Assembly (NCBI GenBank): GCA_016703125.1
Contig: JADJCR010000003.1
Location: forward strand, 248,001-312,000
DNA: 64,000 nt
Source: Micrococcales bacterium
GTDB taxonomy: Bacteria; Actinomycetota; Actinomycetes; S36-B12; UBA10799
Direction of reading: 5' to 3'
Shown: in pieces, positions 56,130 to 64,000 of the stretch
Position numbering within the stretch: the stretch's first letter is position 1
How the letters are laid out: each line of letters begins with the position of its first letter
Notes under the pieces: model-generated
Database searches by the model: none
What the model saw: the letters and a program-made list of their open reading frames with translations, nothing else
What the model was told of the DNA's origin: nothing
Program-made: the position numbers and the translations under genes

Positions 56130-58074
56130 TCAGGTGCGGACCTTCCAGGTACGGGTCCAGGTGTTGGACTTCCAGGTGTCCTTCTGGCCCTTCTTGGGTG
56201 TGGCGCGGACCTTGACGGTGACTTTCAGCGTGTCGTAGCCGGTGGACCGGACGGTCACCTTGCCCTTCTTGCTGACGGTCACGTCGCAGAACCGCACCTC
56301 ACCGGCCGCGTTGCTCTTGGCCGGCCGGCAGAACGCCCGAACGGTGGTCTTGCCGTTCTTGTTGGTGGTCAGGCTCTTGACCAGCACGACCTTGCCGTTC
56401 TTCAACTGGGTCGGGGATTTGGCCACGCCCTTGGCGTTGATCGGCAGCTTCTTCTTCTTGACCACCGGCGGGGTGGGGGTGCCGGAGGTCCACGCCACCG
56501 TGGCGCTGGCGCTGAGCGTGTTGAAGCTCGCGGTGAACGTGTCGGTGCCCGTAGCGGCGCTGGTGTAGCAGTACTGGTAGGTACCCGCCGCGTCGGTGCG
56601 CACTGTGGTGTCCAGCGGGTTGACCCCGGTGGCCTTCAGGTTGACCTGGATGCCGGGTAGGCCCTTGCCGTTCTGGTCGGTCACCCCGGTGGTCACGCAG
56701 GCCTGGGTGTTGATCGTCTTGTCCTGCGTGGCCGGGGTGAGGCTCAGCCCTGCCACGTCGTTGATGGCCGCGTACGCTGCCCCACCCGGGTAGCCGTACG
56801 AGTCGGCCTGGTCGAACCCGTAGACGTAGATGCCCAAGGGCTGGCTCGACGTGATCGTGGCTGCCCAGGGTCAGGTCGAGTTGCGCCCCGGAGAACCCGG
56901 TCGACCCGATCGGGGTGAACGCCCCGCCCGGAACCACCGCCCCGTCGAGTTTCACGTCACCGACCGAAGCGGTCGGGGCCACCACGTTCACGAAGTTCTC
57001 ACCGAAACCGCTGGCCGGTGTGGTGAACGTGTAGTCGGACAGGAACTGCTCGGTCGGCGAGACCAGCATCATGAACGGGTCACTGGTGACGCCGTCATAG
57101 GTGGTGCCGTTGGAGTACTGGGCCAGCAGGATCGGCTTGTCCGCGGTCACCGTGGACTGCCCGTCGATGATCTGCTGGTGGACCTGTCCCTTGTTCAGAT
57201 TGGCCACCACTGCGCCGTTGACCGACACGGTCGTGCCGTCCTGCTGGGCGAGCATCCGGAAGGTGTCCCCATTGAGCCGGGTCTTCAGGGGAACCGTGAG
57301 GAAGGATTTGCCCCACGTGCCGGTGCCCGGGAGTTGCTCCACCAGGTAGTCGCAGGCGAGGGTGCCGTTGTTGGGGACGTTGGCGCACCGGTGGCCGCCG
57401 AACACCGCGACCGGTTTCGTGGACGTGATCGACGTCCCGCTCAGGTCACCGGTTGCGGACTCCACCGGCAATGCCTCGCCAACGTTCAGCGTCTTGGTGG
57501 TCGGAACACCCGCGATCACTCCCGAGGTGGTGTCGGCGGTCGGCGTGTACGTCACCTCGGTGCCGTCCTGCGTCGCGACCACGGCGAACTGCGAGTTCAG
57601 GCTCGGGGCGACGCCCGGAGCCGGCCAGCCCAGCACGAAGTACTCAGATGTCAACACATCGACCGGCAGGGCCATGAAAGCGTCGGTGGAGGCAGGCACG
57701 CGATTCAGCCCGTACACGCTCACCTCGTCGGCGGCTGTGACGTGGATGGCCCGGTTCTCCGGGTCGCCCGAACTTCCGTTGCCCAACTGTGCGCCGACGG
57801 GGATGACCACGGTGGTGACCGCACCGGGGGTCACATTGAAGTCCTCGGAGAAGGCCAACCCCGGGACGCTCACGTTTCCGCTTGTGGCTGTTGGCGCACT
57901 GATGAAGAGGGACAACTCCGGGGTCTGGTAGTTCTGGGTGAACGTCACCCAGAAGTCCTTGCCCAGACTGTCCGGGCGTTCGGCCGCACTGGCAGGCGCA
58001 GTGGCCCCCAGTACGGTAAGGCCTGCTGCGACCGCCATCGCCGCAAGCGACGCCACCCAACGTGGTTTGCCCAT
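56130..58074 (-). CDS. secreted IgGFc-binding-domain protein with shared C-terminal module, one frameshift
   Basis: Predicted about 648 residues. Signal peptide VASLAAMAVAAGLTVLGATAPASA. A large IgGFc-binding N-terminal-type domain about 30-410: the opening DSLGKDFWVTFTQNYQ.. and VFGGHRCANVPNNGTLACDYLVEQLPGTGTWGKSF are diagnostic. Then CNA-B/Ig-like LSASATVAWTSG, then a Lys-rich C-terminal module (KLPINAKGVAKSPTQL.. ending WTRTWKVRT) that resembles the end of the protein at 50.7 kb. The frame breaks near 56855-56860 (SH|TITSSQPLGIYVYGFDQ), most simply by loss of an AC/GT dinucleotide. ATG 58074 has GGGAGCGGG upstream. Confidence 0.83.
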
Positions 58075-58137
58075 GATTCCCGCTCCCTCTGCGAAGTCAC
58101 TCCGTTGAACCCAACGTAGAGGTTCCATCACCCGTTT

Positions 58138-58149
58138 GGCCTAATAAGG
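58138..58149. promoter_or_regulatory. small inverted repeat upstream of IgGFc-type gene
   Basis: GCCT-AATA-AGGC, 4-base arms, about 65 bases ahead of the start of the secreted protein. AT-rich for this genome; could be an operator or part of the promoter. Confidence 0.3.
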
Positions 58150-58245
58150 CGCAACTAATGCAGTGGCCGGGGGCGGGTTGCGTGGGATATCCGTTTCCCG
58201 GTGATCAGTGATCGCTGGCCGGGTCGGTTCCTGCAGTGCAGAGGG

Positions 58246-58392
58246 TCACATGGACCGGGGAGTGGCTTGCGGCCGTGCGTGGCTGTGACGCAGCAGTTCG
58301 CGCTTGCGCTGGCGCATCTCATCGATGCGGGTGCCCTGCACAACGGCCAGCATGAAGAGGACGAAGACAATGATCTGGGGGCTGATGTCCAT
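58246..58392 (-). CDS. small membrane protein, 48 residues
   Basis: ATG 58392 has a very strong AAAGGAGG six bases ahead. The product has one hydrophobic helix (PQIIVFVLFMLAVVQGT) near the N-terminus and a basic tail (RQRKRELLRHSHARPQ). Not recognised. The quality of the ribosome site makes it a likely real gene. Confidence 0.7.
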   Translation of the reverse strand: MDISPQIIVFVLFMLAVVQGTRIDEMRQRKRELLRHSHARPQATPRSM

Positions 58393-58556
58393 GACGCCTC
58401 CTTTCCGTACTTCCTGTGTTTCGGCCGGAACCTTCGATTCCATTAGCCGCAACGTCAAGTTTTGTTAACCTCTCGTTCATCTTGCCACACTCGGGCGGCC
58501 GGTGGGTGCAGGTGGGGGATGTTTCACACCGTCGTGTGACCCGGCGCAGCCGTTGG

Positions 58557-58611
58557 CCGGCCCGCCGCTCCCCACCAACTCCAGGGGGGGAGCGATACGT
58601 ACGTCGGGGAG
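58557..58611. repeat. intergenic repeat unit, copy A
   Basis: CCGGCCCGCCGCTCCCCACC then AACTCCAGGGGGGGAGCGATACGTACGTCGGGGAG. The 437-base gap 58393-58829 holds no gene I can support; it carries this unit twice plus the dispersed hairpin motif. Confidence 0.85.
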
Positions 58612-58637
58612 TGATCCAACCGGTGCGTTTCGCTCCC
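58607..58637. repeat. dispersed hairpin motif, locus 2
   Basis: GGGAGTGA - 15-base loop (TCCAACCGGTGCGTT) - TCGCTCCC, an 8-base stem with one G-T pair. Shares the TCCAACCGGT loop and the stem with the motifs at 29401 and 29564. Confidence 0.8.
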
Positions 58638-58669
58638 AGGTTGAGGCAACTCTCCCGCCTCGAGCTGGA

Positions 58670-58722
58670 CCGGCCCGCCGCTCCCCACCAACTCCAGGGG
58701 GAGCGATACGTACATCGGGGAG
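58670..58722. repeat. intergenic repeat unit, copy B
   Basis: Same unit as 58557-58611 with two fewer G in the G-run and TACATC in place of TACGTC; 113 bases apart. Confidence 0.85.
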
Positions 58723-58829
58723 CGGAATTGCACCCTTGGGTCGCTCCAGCCTGCATGTTGGTCTCCCCGTTTCACCCCCGGCGACGGTGGCATCGGCGAG
58801 TAGCGTTGGACCCGGAGAGGGTGGTTGCG

Positions 58830-59015
58830 ATGGGCAACAGTAACTCGAACGCCGGCGCGGCCGGCAGCGGTGCGATCTACGGACTGGGGATCTTCGGGGC
58901 CTGGTTCTACTTCTTCGGACAGGCGGACGCCTTCTGGGAGTTCGTCTGGGCGTTCTTCCAGGGGCTGTTCTGGCCGGCGTTCATGGTGTACGAGGTGTTC
59001 AAGGTCCTGGGCTGA
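58830..59015 (+). CDS. small membrane protein, 61 residues
   Basis: ATG 58830 with GGAGAGGGT about ten bases ahead. Gly/Ser/Asn-rich start (GNSNSNAGAAGSGA), then two hydrophobic, Trp/Phe-rich helices (GLGIFGAWFYFFGQ and FWEFVWAFFQGLFWPAFMVYEVF). Resembles the small conserved actinobacterial membrane proteins of unknown role. Ends 25 bases before the DinB gene. Confidence 0.7.
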   Translation: MGNSNSNAGAAGSGAIYGLGIFGAWFYFFGQADAFWEFVWAFFQGLFWPAFMVYEVFKVLG

Positions 59016-59028
59016 ACTCCGGATGCCT

Positions 59029-59034
59029 TAGCCT
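59029..59034 (+). promoter_or_regulatory. -10-like hexamer, leaderless start of DinB gene
   Basis: TAGCCT followed by 6 bases (CGGCTC) and the ATG at 59041. Confidence 0.45.
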
Positions 59035-59040
59035 CGGCTC

Positions 59041-59556
59041 ATGGCGGCACGCGGCGTGGTCCTGCTCACCGATGGCTTCGAGCGCGTGGCCGAGGAGGTT
59101 CCGCGAGTGTTGTCCGGCCTCACCCCGGCGCAATTGGCGTGGTATCCCGGCCCGTTCGCAAACTCAATCGGCTGGCTGATCTGGCATCTGACACGTGTTG
59201 AGGACGACCACATGGCTGGGGTCGCTGAGAGCGAACAGGTCTGGCAGTCGCAGGGGTGGTGCGACCGGTTCGCGCTGCCCTACCCAGCCGGCGACATCGG
59301 GTACGGCCAGAGCGCGGACCAGGCGCACCGGCTCGAGGCGACCGAGGAGTTGCTCGCCGGGTACTACGCCGAGGTTCACACTCGCACCATGGAGATCCTC
59401 GCGGGCCTGGTGGACGCCGAACTCGACAGGATCGTCGACCGCCGATGGGATCCGCCAGTGACCGCGGCGGTGCGGATCGTGAGCGTGCTGAACGACGTGA
59501 CCCAGCACATCGGGCAGGCTGCCTACGTCCGTGGCCTGCTGGACGCACAGCAGTAG
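59041..59556 (+). CDS. DinB-family protein
   Basis: 171 residues, four-helix bundle. Metal-binding His candidates lie in WLIWHLTRVEDDH and DVTQHIGQAAYVRGL, the DinB/DUF664 spacing. In actinobacteria such proteins are often mycothiol-dependent transferases or isomerases; substrate unknown. Convergent with the next gene. Confidence 0.85.
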   Translation: MAARGVVLLTDGFERVAEEVPRVLSGLTPAQLAWYPGPFANSIGWLIWHLTRVEDDHMAGVAESEQVWQSQGWCDRFALPYPAGDIGYGQSADQAHRLEATEELLAGYYAEVHTRTMEILAGLVDAELDRIVDRRWDPPVTAAVRIVSVLNDVTQHIGQAAYVRGLLDAQQ

Positions 59557-59561
59557 CGCGC

Positions 59562-60791
59562 TCAGAACGCCAGCGGAATCTCCTGGCGCTGTCCGTCCGG
59601 TCCGATGTGTTCCAGGTGCATGGCGCTGCGATCCGCGCCCGCCCCGGAACTGACATCGCCCCACATCTGGAACGCCAGGGGGAGGAACGGCAGCGGGTCC
59701 ACGGCTGCCTCCGGCGCCACCACCCCAGGGCCCGACACCTGACCACGCAGCATCAGAGCCGCTCCCACGGCAGCCGGGATGCCGGTGCCTTCCCCGGCCC
59801 CGGCGACCGTCGACGACAACTGGAAGACGTAGCGATGCTCGGCGCCGTCCTTCCGTCCGGAGACCTCCACCGCCAGGCACCCCCGTGGCCCGTCGACCCC
59901 CGCGTCGCGCAAGAAGCCGGGCCGCTGCAGTTGGAGCAGAGCGACGGCCAGGTCCAGCGGGACCACCTCGTGCTCGCCGACCCGCACCGGCTCCTGACTG
60001 CACGCGCCGGTGCGCACCAGGTCCTGCGTGCGCCGGAAGTATGCGAGCGGGAGGATCGCCCCGAGGTTCGTCACCCGGGTCAGCGACGGGAAGTGCCGGG
60101 GCAGCGTGATCGTCTCCGGGTGGGGGTACGGGAAGACCGGCATGGGTCCCACATCGCGGAAGTCGAACTCCCGTACGTGCACCTGCCCGTCCGGCTCCAA
60201 CTGGTGGACCTCGACGAATCCGCCGTCGATGTACAGCGGGACCGGATCGGTCATCGCATGGATGCGGTGCTTGATGACCGCGGCGCCTTCCTCCGGCTCG
60301 CCGCCGTGGACGTGCATGATGTCGACGCTGCGGATCTCGTCGAGAAACTGCTCGGCGCACAACCGGGCGAACACGTTGGCCAGCCCGGGGGAGTTGCCCA
60401 TCCCGATCAGAGCGGTCACCCCGGCCGCCCGGGCAGCCGGGTCCATGTCAAGCATGATCCGGGTGGGCGCGAGGTCGTCGCAGACGTCGACGTAGTCCAC
60501 GCCGGCCGAAATCGCGGCCTGCAGAACGGGCGGCCCGAAACGGTAGAACGGGCCGATGCAGTTGAGCGCCACGTCCGCGCCGTCCAGCGCGCGCGCCAAT
60601 GATGGGGCTGACGTGGCGTCCACTGAGGTCGTCGTGACCGCGTCGTGCGTGAGACTCCCCGCCATATCCGCGAGCCGCTCGGTGTCCACATCCGCGAGCC
60701 GGATCTCGTCGATGTCCGCCATGGTCGCCAGCCCACGGGCGGCCACGCTCCCGATGCCGCCGGCGGCCCCGAGTACCACTATGCGGCTCAT
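59562..60791 (-). CDS. saccharopine dehydrogenase-family oxidoreductase
   Basis: 409 residues. Rossmann start IVVLGAAGGIGSVAARGLAT, LNCIGPFYRFGPPVLQAAISAGVDYVDVCDD and ALIGMGNSPGLANVFARL are the family blocks, as is the PVPLYIDGGFVEVHQLEPDG middle. This group includes saccharopine reductase-like and carboxynorspermidine-type enzymes; the reaction here cannot be told. ATG with GAGGAGG upstream. Confidence 0.87.
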   Translation of the reverse strand: MSRIVVLGAAGGIGSVAARGLATMADIDEIRLADVDTERLADMAGSLTHDAVTTTSVDATSAPSLARALDGADVALNCIGPFYRFGPPVLQAAISAGVDYVDVCDDLAPTRIMLDMDPAARAAGVTALIGMGNSPGLANVFARLCAEQFLDEIRSVDIMHVHGGEPEEGAAVIKHRIHAMTDPVPLYIDGGFVEVHQLEPDGQVHVREFDFRDVGPMPVFPYPHPETITLPRHFPSLTRVTNLGAILPLAYFRRTQDLVRTGACSQEPVRVGEHEVVPLDLAVALLQLQRPGFLRDAGVDGPRGCLAVEVSGRKDGAEHRYVFQLSSTVAGAGEGTGIPAAVGAALMLRGQVSGPGVVAPEAAVDPLPFLPLAFQMWGDVSSGAGADRSAMHLEHIGPDGQRQEIPLAF

Positions 60792-60922
60792 CGACAGACC
60801 TCCTCACCGCGCCGGCCGGGCAGGCGCTGGGCCAGAACCTACCAACCGGCTGCGGGTGGTCTCCAGCGTGACCGATACTGGACGAGGCCATGCTCTGTGG
60901 CCCGGCAACGGAAGGTCCTGAG

Positions 60923-62464
60923 ATGAAGTCGGTCGCCCCCGGGGTGCTGGTGCGGCGCTCGATCGCCGTGGCGTCGGTCGTCTGTTTGAGTGCCACGGGT
61001 GCCGCGCCCGGCCATGCCCAGGACGTCAACACCGTGACGTCCTTCGACGGGACACCGATCACCTTCTACTGGTTCCCGGCTGCCGGCCTGACGGAGGGGC
61101 AGACGGCTCCCACCGTGCTGCAGGGCCCCGGGTTCGGCGGCCAGGCGCAGAGCAACCCGGACGCGCAGAGCAGCCCGGCCATGCCTGGAGTAGGGGACTT
61201 GCGCCGCGCCGGCTACAACGTGCTGACCTGGAACCCGCGGGGCATCTCGCCGTCCGGTGGGCAGGCGCAATTGAACAACCCCGACTACGAGGGCCGCGAC
61301 GTCATGGCGCTCATCGACTGGGTGGCCGACCGGCCGGAGGCGCAGATGGACGCGACCGGCGACCCGCGTGTGGGTATGACCGGTGGCTCCTACGGCGGCG
61401 GCATCCAACTGTCGACGGCCGGCATCGATCAGCGCATCGACGCGATCGTTCCGGTGATCGCTTGGAACTCCCTGCAAACCAGCCTCTACAAGGCCGACAC
61501 GATCAAGACGGCGTGGGTGAACGCGCTCATGGTCGGTGCGACCCGGCCGGGCAACACGTTCAGCCCGTCCATCCTCGCCGGCCGCGGGCAGGCGCGGAAG
61601 GGCACCACTTTCAGCCCGCGCGTGGTGGACTTCGCAGAGGCGGCGGGCCCGGACCGTGTGCTGGCGGCCATCACCGCGCCGACGCTGATCCTGCAGGGCA
61701 CGATCGACAACCTCTTCCCACCGTCGGAGGCGATCGCGAACTACAAGGCGCTGCGCGCCAGCGGTGTGCCGTTGACGATGATCTGGTTCTGCGGGGGGCA
61801 CGGAGTCTGCTTGACCAAGGGCGGCAACTCCACGCTGCCGCTGGAACAAACCTGGCGGTGGCTGGAGAAGTACCTCAAGGGCGACACCACGGTGGACACC
61901 GGGCCCGGCTTCACATGGATCGACCAGCGCGGCCGCTTCCGCAGTGCCGACACCTATCCGCTGCCCGCTCAGACGTTGAAGGCCGTTGGGCGCGGGCGGC
62001 TCGTCCTCAAGGACAAGGGAGGCTCCGGGCCGTACACCGGCACGTTGCCCTCGGCGATCTCGCCCACGTTCTCGCTGGTCCTGCGGCCGACCATTCCCGC
62101 GCCGGCGCGCAATGCGATCACAGTCAGCGTGAAGGCGAAGCGGCGGGCGGTCATCGTCGGCTCCCCGAAACTGCGCCTGGCCTACCGCGGCACGTCGACG
62201 AACCAGAGGGTGCGTGTCCTGGCACAGATCGTGGATCCGCGCACGAGGACGGTGGTGGGCAACCAGATCACGCCGTTGCCTGTGGCGCTGGACGGCAAGC
62301 GGCACACGGCGACCCTGCGGCTTGAGGCGATCTCATACGACCTGCGCAAGGGTCGGCGGTTGCAGGTCCAGGTCGTGGCCCAGAGCAGCGCCTACGACGT
62401 GCACCCGAAGGGCGGCACGGTCCGTTTCTCCCGGATCGGCGTGCGGCTGCCGTTGGCTGGCTGA
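60923..62464 (+). CDS. secreted CocE/X-Pro dipeptidyl-peptidase-like hydrolase
   Basis: 513 residues. Signal peptide SIAVASVVCLSATGAAPGHA. S15/CocE-type alpha/beta hydrolase: NPRGISPSGG, nucleophile MTGGSYGGGIQLS (Ser near 160), acid in LQGTIDNLFPPSE, His in WFCGGHGVCL; C-terminal jelly-roll-like domain about 360-510 (YTGTLPSAISPTFSLVL.., VRVLAQIVDPRTRTVVGNQITPLP). Acts on peptides or esters outside the cell. ATG 60923 chosen because AAGGTCC.. and the signal peptide fit; ATG 60890 also in frame. Confidence 0.88.
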   Translation: MKSVAPGVLVRRSIAVASVVCLSATGAAPGHAQDVNTVTSFDGTPITFYWFPAAGLTEGQTAPTVLQGPGFGGQAQSNPDAQSSPAMPGVGDLRRAGYNVLTWNPRGISPSGGQAQLNNPDYEGRDVMALIDWVADRPEAQMDATGDPRVGMTGGSYGGGIQLSTAGIDQRIDAIVPVIAWNSLQTSLYKADTIKTAWVNALMVGATRPGNTFSPSILAGRGQARKGTTFSPRVVDFAEAAGPDRVLAAITAPTLILQGTIDNLFPPSEAIANYKALRASGVPLTMIWFCGGHGVCLTKGGNSTLPLEQTWRWLEKYLKGDTTVDTGPGFTWIDQRGRFRSADTYPLPAQTLKAVGRGRLVLKDKGGSGPYTGTLPSAISPTFSLVLRPTIPAPARNAITVSVKAKRRAVIVGSPKLRLAYRGTSTNQRVRVLAQIVDPRTRTVVGNQITPLPVALDGKRHTATLRLEAISYDLRKGRRLQVQVVAQSSAYDVHPKGGTVRFSRIGVRLPLAG

Positions 62465-62475
62465 GCGCACGACGA

Positions 62476-62509
62476 ACCCCGCGCCCCTGCCGAGCAGGTG
62501 ACGCGGGGT
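62476..62509. terminator. bidirectional hairpin
   Basis: Outer stem ACCCCGCG / CGCGGGGT with an inner CCTG..CAGG stem, between the convergent hydrolase and DUF805 genes. Confidence 0.7.
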
Positions 62510-62525
62510 CCGAGGAACAGGTCGG

Positions 62526-62951
62526 TCAGATGGCTCCGGCCGTGTTCGGCGGCGGGCCGTAGTTGTTGTCGCCGGGGTCACCCTGCTTGATGTAGAACGC
62601 GAACAGCAGGATCAGCGGTCCGATGCAGCAGATGACGTTGAGCCACCACCACCAACCGGACTTGTTGACGTCGTGCAGGCGGCGCACCGAGACGGCGAGG
62701 GTGGGGAGCAGGACGACCAGCGCCCAGATCGACGTCAGGTAGCCCGCGTTGTAGGCGTAACTGATCGTGTTGCCGGTTTCCGTGTTGGTGGCAGTGGTGA
62801 CCTGCCACCCGAACAGATTTTCGATGATGCCCAGGACGATGCTCACGATGATGTAGAACAGGACCCAGTACCAGAACTCTGACCGCGACGCTCTGCCGCG
62901 GAAGGTTGCGTACTTCTTGAAACATGTGCTGACTGCTTGTCCGAATGACAT
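62526..62951 (-). CDS. DUF805 membrane protein
   Basis: 141 residues. Opening FKKYATFRGRASRSEFWYWVLFYIIVSIVLG and VSVRRLHDVNKSGWWWWLNVICCIGPLILLF are the DUF805 hallmarks; about four membrane segments, with a short extracytoplasmic Asn/Thr loop (TATNTETGNTISYAYN). Function unknown. ATG 62951 chosen because GGGAGG lies eight bases ahead; the GTG at 62960 would be too close to it. Confidence 0.9.
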   Translation of the reverse strand: MSFGQAVSTCFKKYATFRGRASRSEFWYWVLFYIIVSIVLGIIENLFGWQVTTATNTETGNTISYAYNAGYLTSIWALVVLLPTLAVSVRRLHDVNKSGWWWWLNVICCIGPLILLFAFYIKQGDPGDNNYGPPPNTAGAI

Positions 62952-63042
62952 GGCGCACACCTCCCTCTCTCGCTGCTGAGAATGGGAGAACCGGCACCAG
63001 GAATGTGGAACGCCGCGAACATGATGCCCGCGTGTCGCGCGG

Positions 63043-64000
63043 TCAGCCTGAAGCGCTCGGCATGCTGGCAGGCACCACCGCGGCCACTGCCGCCACCACG
63101 CCGGCGGCCAGGGCCGACTGCCAGCCGAACGTCATGTGACCGGTCCAGGTGAGCGTCGCGACGCCGATGATGGCGGCCGCCAGCCCGATCTGCGTGCCAC
63201 GCTCCCCACGGCTGCCGAGCAGCGCGGCCGCCACCAGACTGGTGGCGATCACGACCCAGTCCAGCCCCGGGTCGATCAGCGCGAGGACCACCGCGGCGAT
63301 GCCGCAGATGACCAGCCACCGGATTCCGCCGTCCAGGCGCCGGATCCCGGTCAGCGTGCTGGCCACCAGCGCGGTGAACAGCACGGTGAGCACGGCGATG
63401 AGGGTCCCCGCGAGCCCGGGCAGGGCGTCGATGTTCGCCGGGACCACGAAGAACTGCATGGACGGCGCCATGACGGCGCCGCCGAAGAACATGAGCAGGC
63501 CTGTGCAGATCAGCAACACCACCAGGCCCACCCCCACGAGCATGCGGGCGGGCACCCCAGTGCTGTCCCCGCCGGCCGCGGCCATCCCCGGATCCGACCA
63601 CCCGAGCACAAGGAAAGCCACGATCAGCCCCAGGGCCGAAGCCCACTGCACGCCGGTGACCTCGATGATGGGCGACACCGCCTGGCCGGGATCGCCAAGC
63701 AGCACGCCGAGTGCCAACGAGATGAGCACCGGCACGATCATCAGCCACATCGCCAGCGAGCCGACCCGTCCGCGGGCAACCAGCGCCTCCTGGGCCACCA
63801 GCAGCCCGGCGAGCCCGGCGATCACGACGACGACCACCCGGGGGTCGACGATGCCTACCATCGACAGGGTCTGTCCGGCAGCGATGAGCATCGCAGCGGT
63901 CAGCCCAACGCCGATGAGGCGACGGGTCCAGTCTGCGGTCGGCCCGGCGACCGACCGTGACCTCCCCGCCAGTGCGGCGAACGCTGCGACGCCCAACAGC
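63043..64000 (-). CDS. polytopic membrane protein, N-terminus cut by window edge
   Basis: At least 318 residues, about ten membrane segments with short loops (LIGVGLTAAMLIAAGQTLSMVG, VVVVVIAGLAGLLVAQEALV, LIVAFLVLGWSDPG, MLVGVGLVVLLICTGLLMFFGG, ..LAAGVVAAVAAVVPASM). No start in good context is visible before the edge, so it is partial. I do not recognise the family; it could be a transporter or an assembly protein. Confidence 0.7.
   Translation of the reverse strand, partial: LLGVAAFAALAGRSRSVAGPTADWTRRLIGVGLTAAMLIAAGQTLSMVGIVDPRVVVVVIAGLAGLLVAQEALVARGRVGSLAMWLMIVPVLISLALGVLLGDPGQAVSPIIEVTGVQWASALGLIVAFLVLGWSDPGMAAAGGDSTGVPARMLVGVGLVVLLICTGLLMFFGGAVMAPSMQFFVVPANIDALPGLAGTLIAVLTVLFTALVASTLTGIRRLDGGIRWLVICGIAAVVLALIDPGLDWVVIATSLVAAALLGSRGERGTQIGLAAAIIGVATLTWTGHMTFGWQSALAAGVVAAVAAVVPASMPSASG

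Overview
The window is a gene-dense, high-GC stretch of chromosome from an actinobacterium. This follows from the strong G/C third-position bias, frequent GTG starts, coenzyme-F420-type flavin/deazaflavin oxidoreductase folds, a WS/DGAT wax-ester synthase, an MMPL exporter and many secreted fibronectin-III/Ig-like proteins. I cannot place it below phylum. I see no integrase, transposase, phage gene, CRISPR array, rRNA or replication origin; one tRNA gene (His, GTG anticodon) is present.

Layout. 0-9.4 kb: a GNAT protein (cut by the left edge), a tandem 3-hydroxyacyl-CoA dehydrogenase, a small zinc-ribbon-like protein, OsmC, a PAS-GGDEF protein, an ABC-2 exporter, two alpha/beta hydrolases and an SDR. 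9.4-16 kb: an ABC-F ATPase, then an acyl-CoA block (crotonyl-CoA carboxylase/reductase, methylmalonyl-CoA epimerase, thiolase, MeaB). 16-19.2 kb: secreted Fn3 protein with a membrane partner, and a tandem universal stress protein. 19.2-24.5 kb: a minus-strand group trmB-pxpA-pxpB-pxpC-hydrolase followed by a WS/DGAT. 24.5-30.2 kb: tRNA-His with a duplicated 3' end and terminator, a MASE1-GGDEF-EAL protein, a PPOX-fold protein, an aldo/keto reductase, a repeat-filled gap and orn. 30.2-37.6 kb: an MMPL exporter with an overlapping secreted coil protein, a dienoyl-CoA isomerase-like protein, an F420-reductase-like protein and a lipoprotein. 37.6-45.4 kb: a multi-PAS GGDEF protein, a polar amino-acid ABC importer, a SulP permease and a membrane GGDEF protein. 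45.4-50.6 kb: a secreted DNase I-fold protein, PrpE, an unknown protein and a Cache-HAMP protein. 50.6-58.4 kb: two large secreted proteins sharing a C-terminal module on either side of a P-type ATPase. 58.4-64 kb: small membrane proteins, DinB, a saccharopine-dehydrogenase-like protein, a secreted CocE/X-Pro-type hydrolase, DUF805 and an unknown polytopic membrane protein cut by the right edge.

How the genes fit together. PrpE, Ccr, epimerase, MeaB, thiolase, the tandem 3-hydroxyacyl-CoA dehydrogenase, the dienoyl-CoA isomerase-like protein and WS/DGAT suggest propionyl/ethylmalonyl/acyl-CoA metabolism linked to storage lipid. Four GGDEF proteins with different sensor halves suggest rich c-di-GMP signalling. 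The secreted Fn3 and IgGFc-type proteins, MMPL and Cache-HAMP proteins suggest investment in the cell surface.

Two cross-cutting observations matter for anyone using this sequence. First, about twenty single-base (or one dinucleotide) indels break otherwise well-conserved genes; after correction all the affected genes come out as whole codon numbers, so most look like consensus errors rather than real pseudogenes. Second, at least eleven genes have a -10-like hexamer ending 6-7 bases before the start codon, the pattern of leaderless transcription; it was used here to choose several starts.
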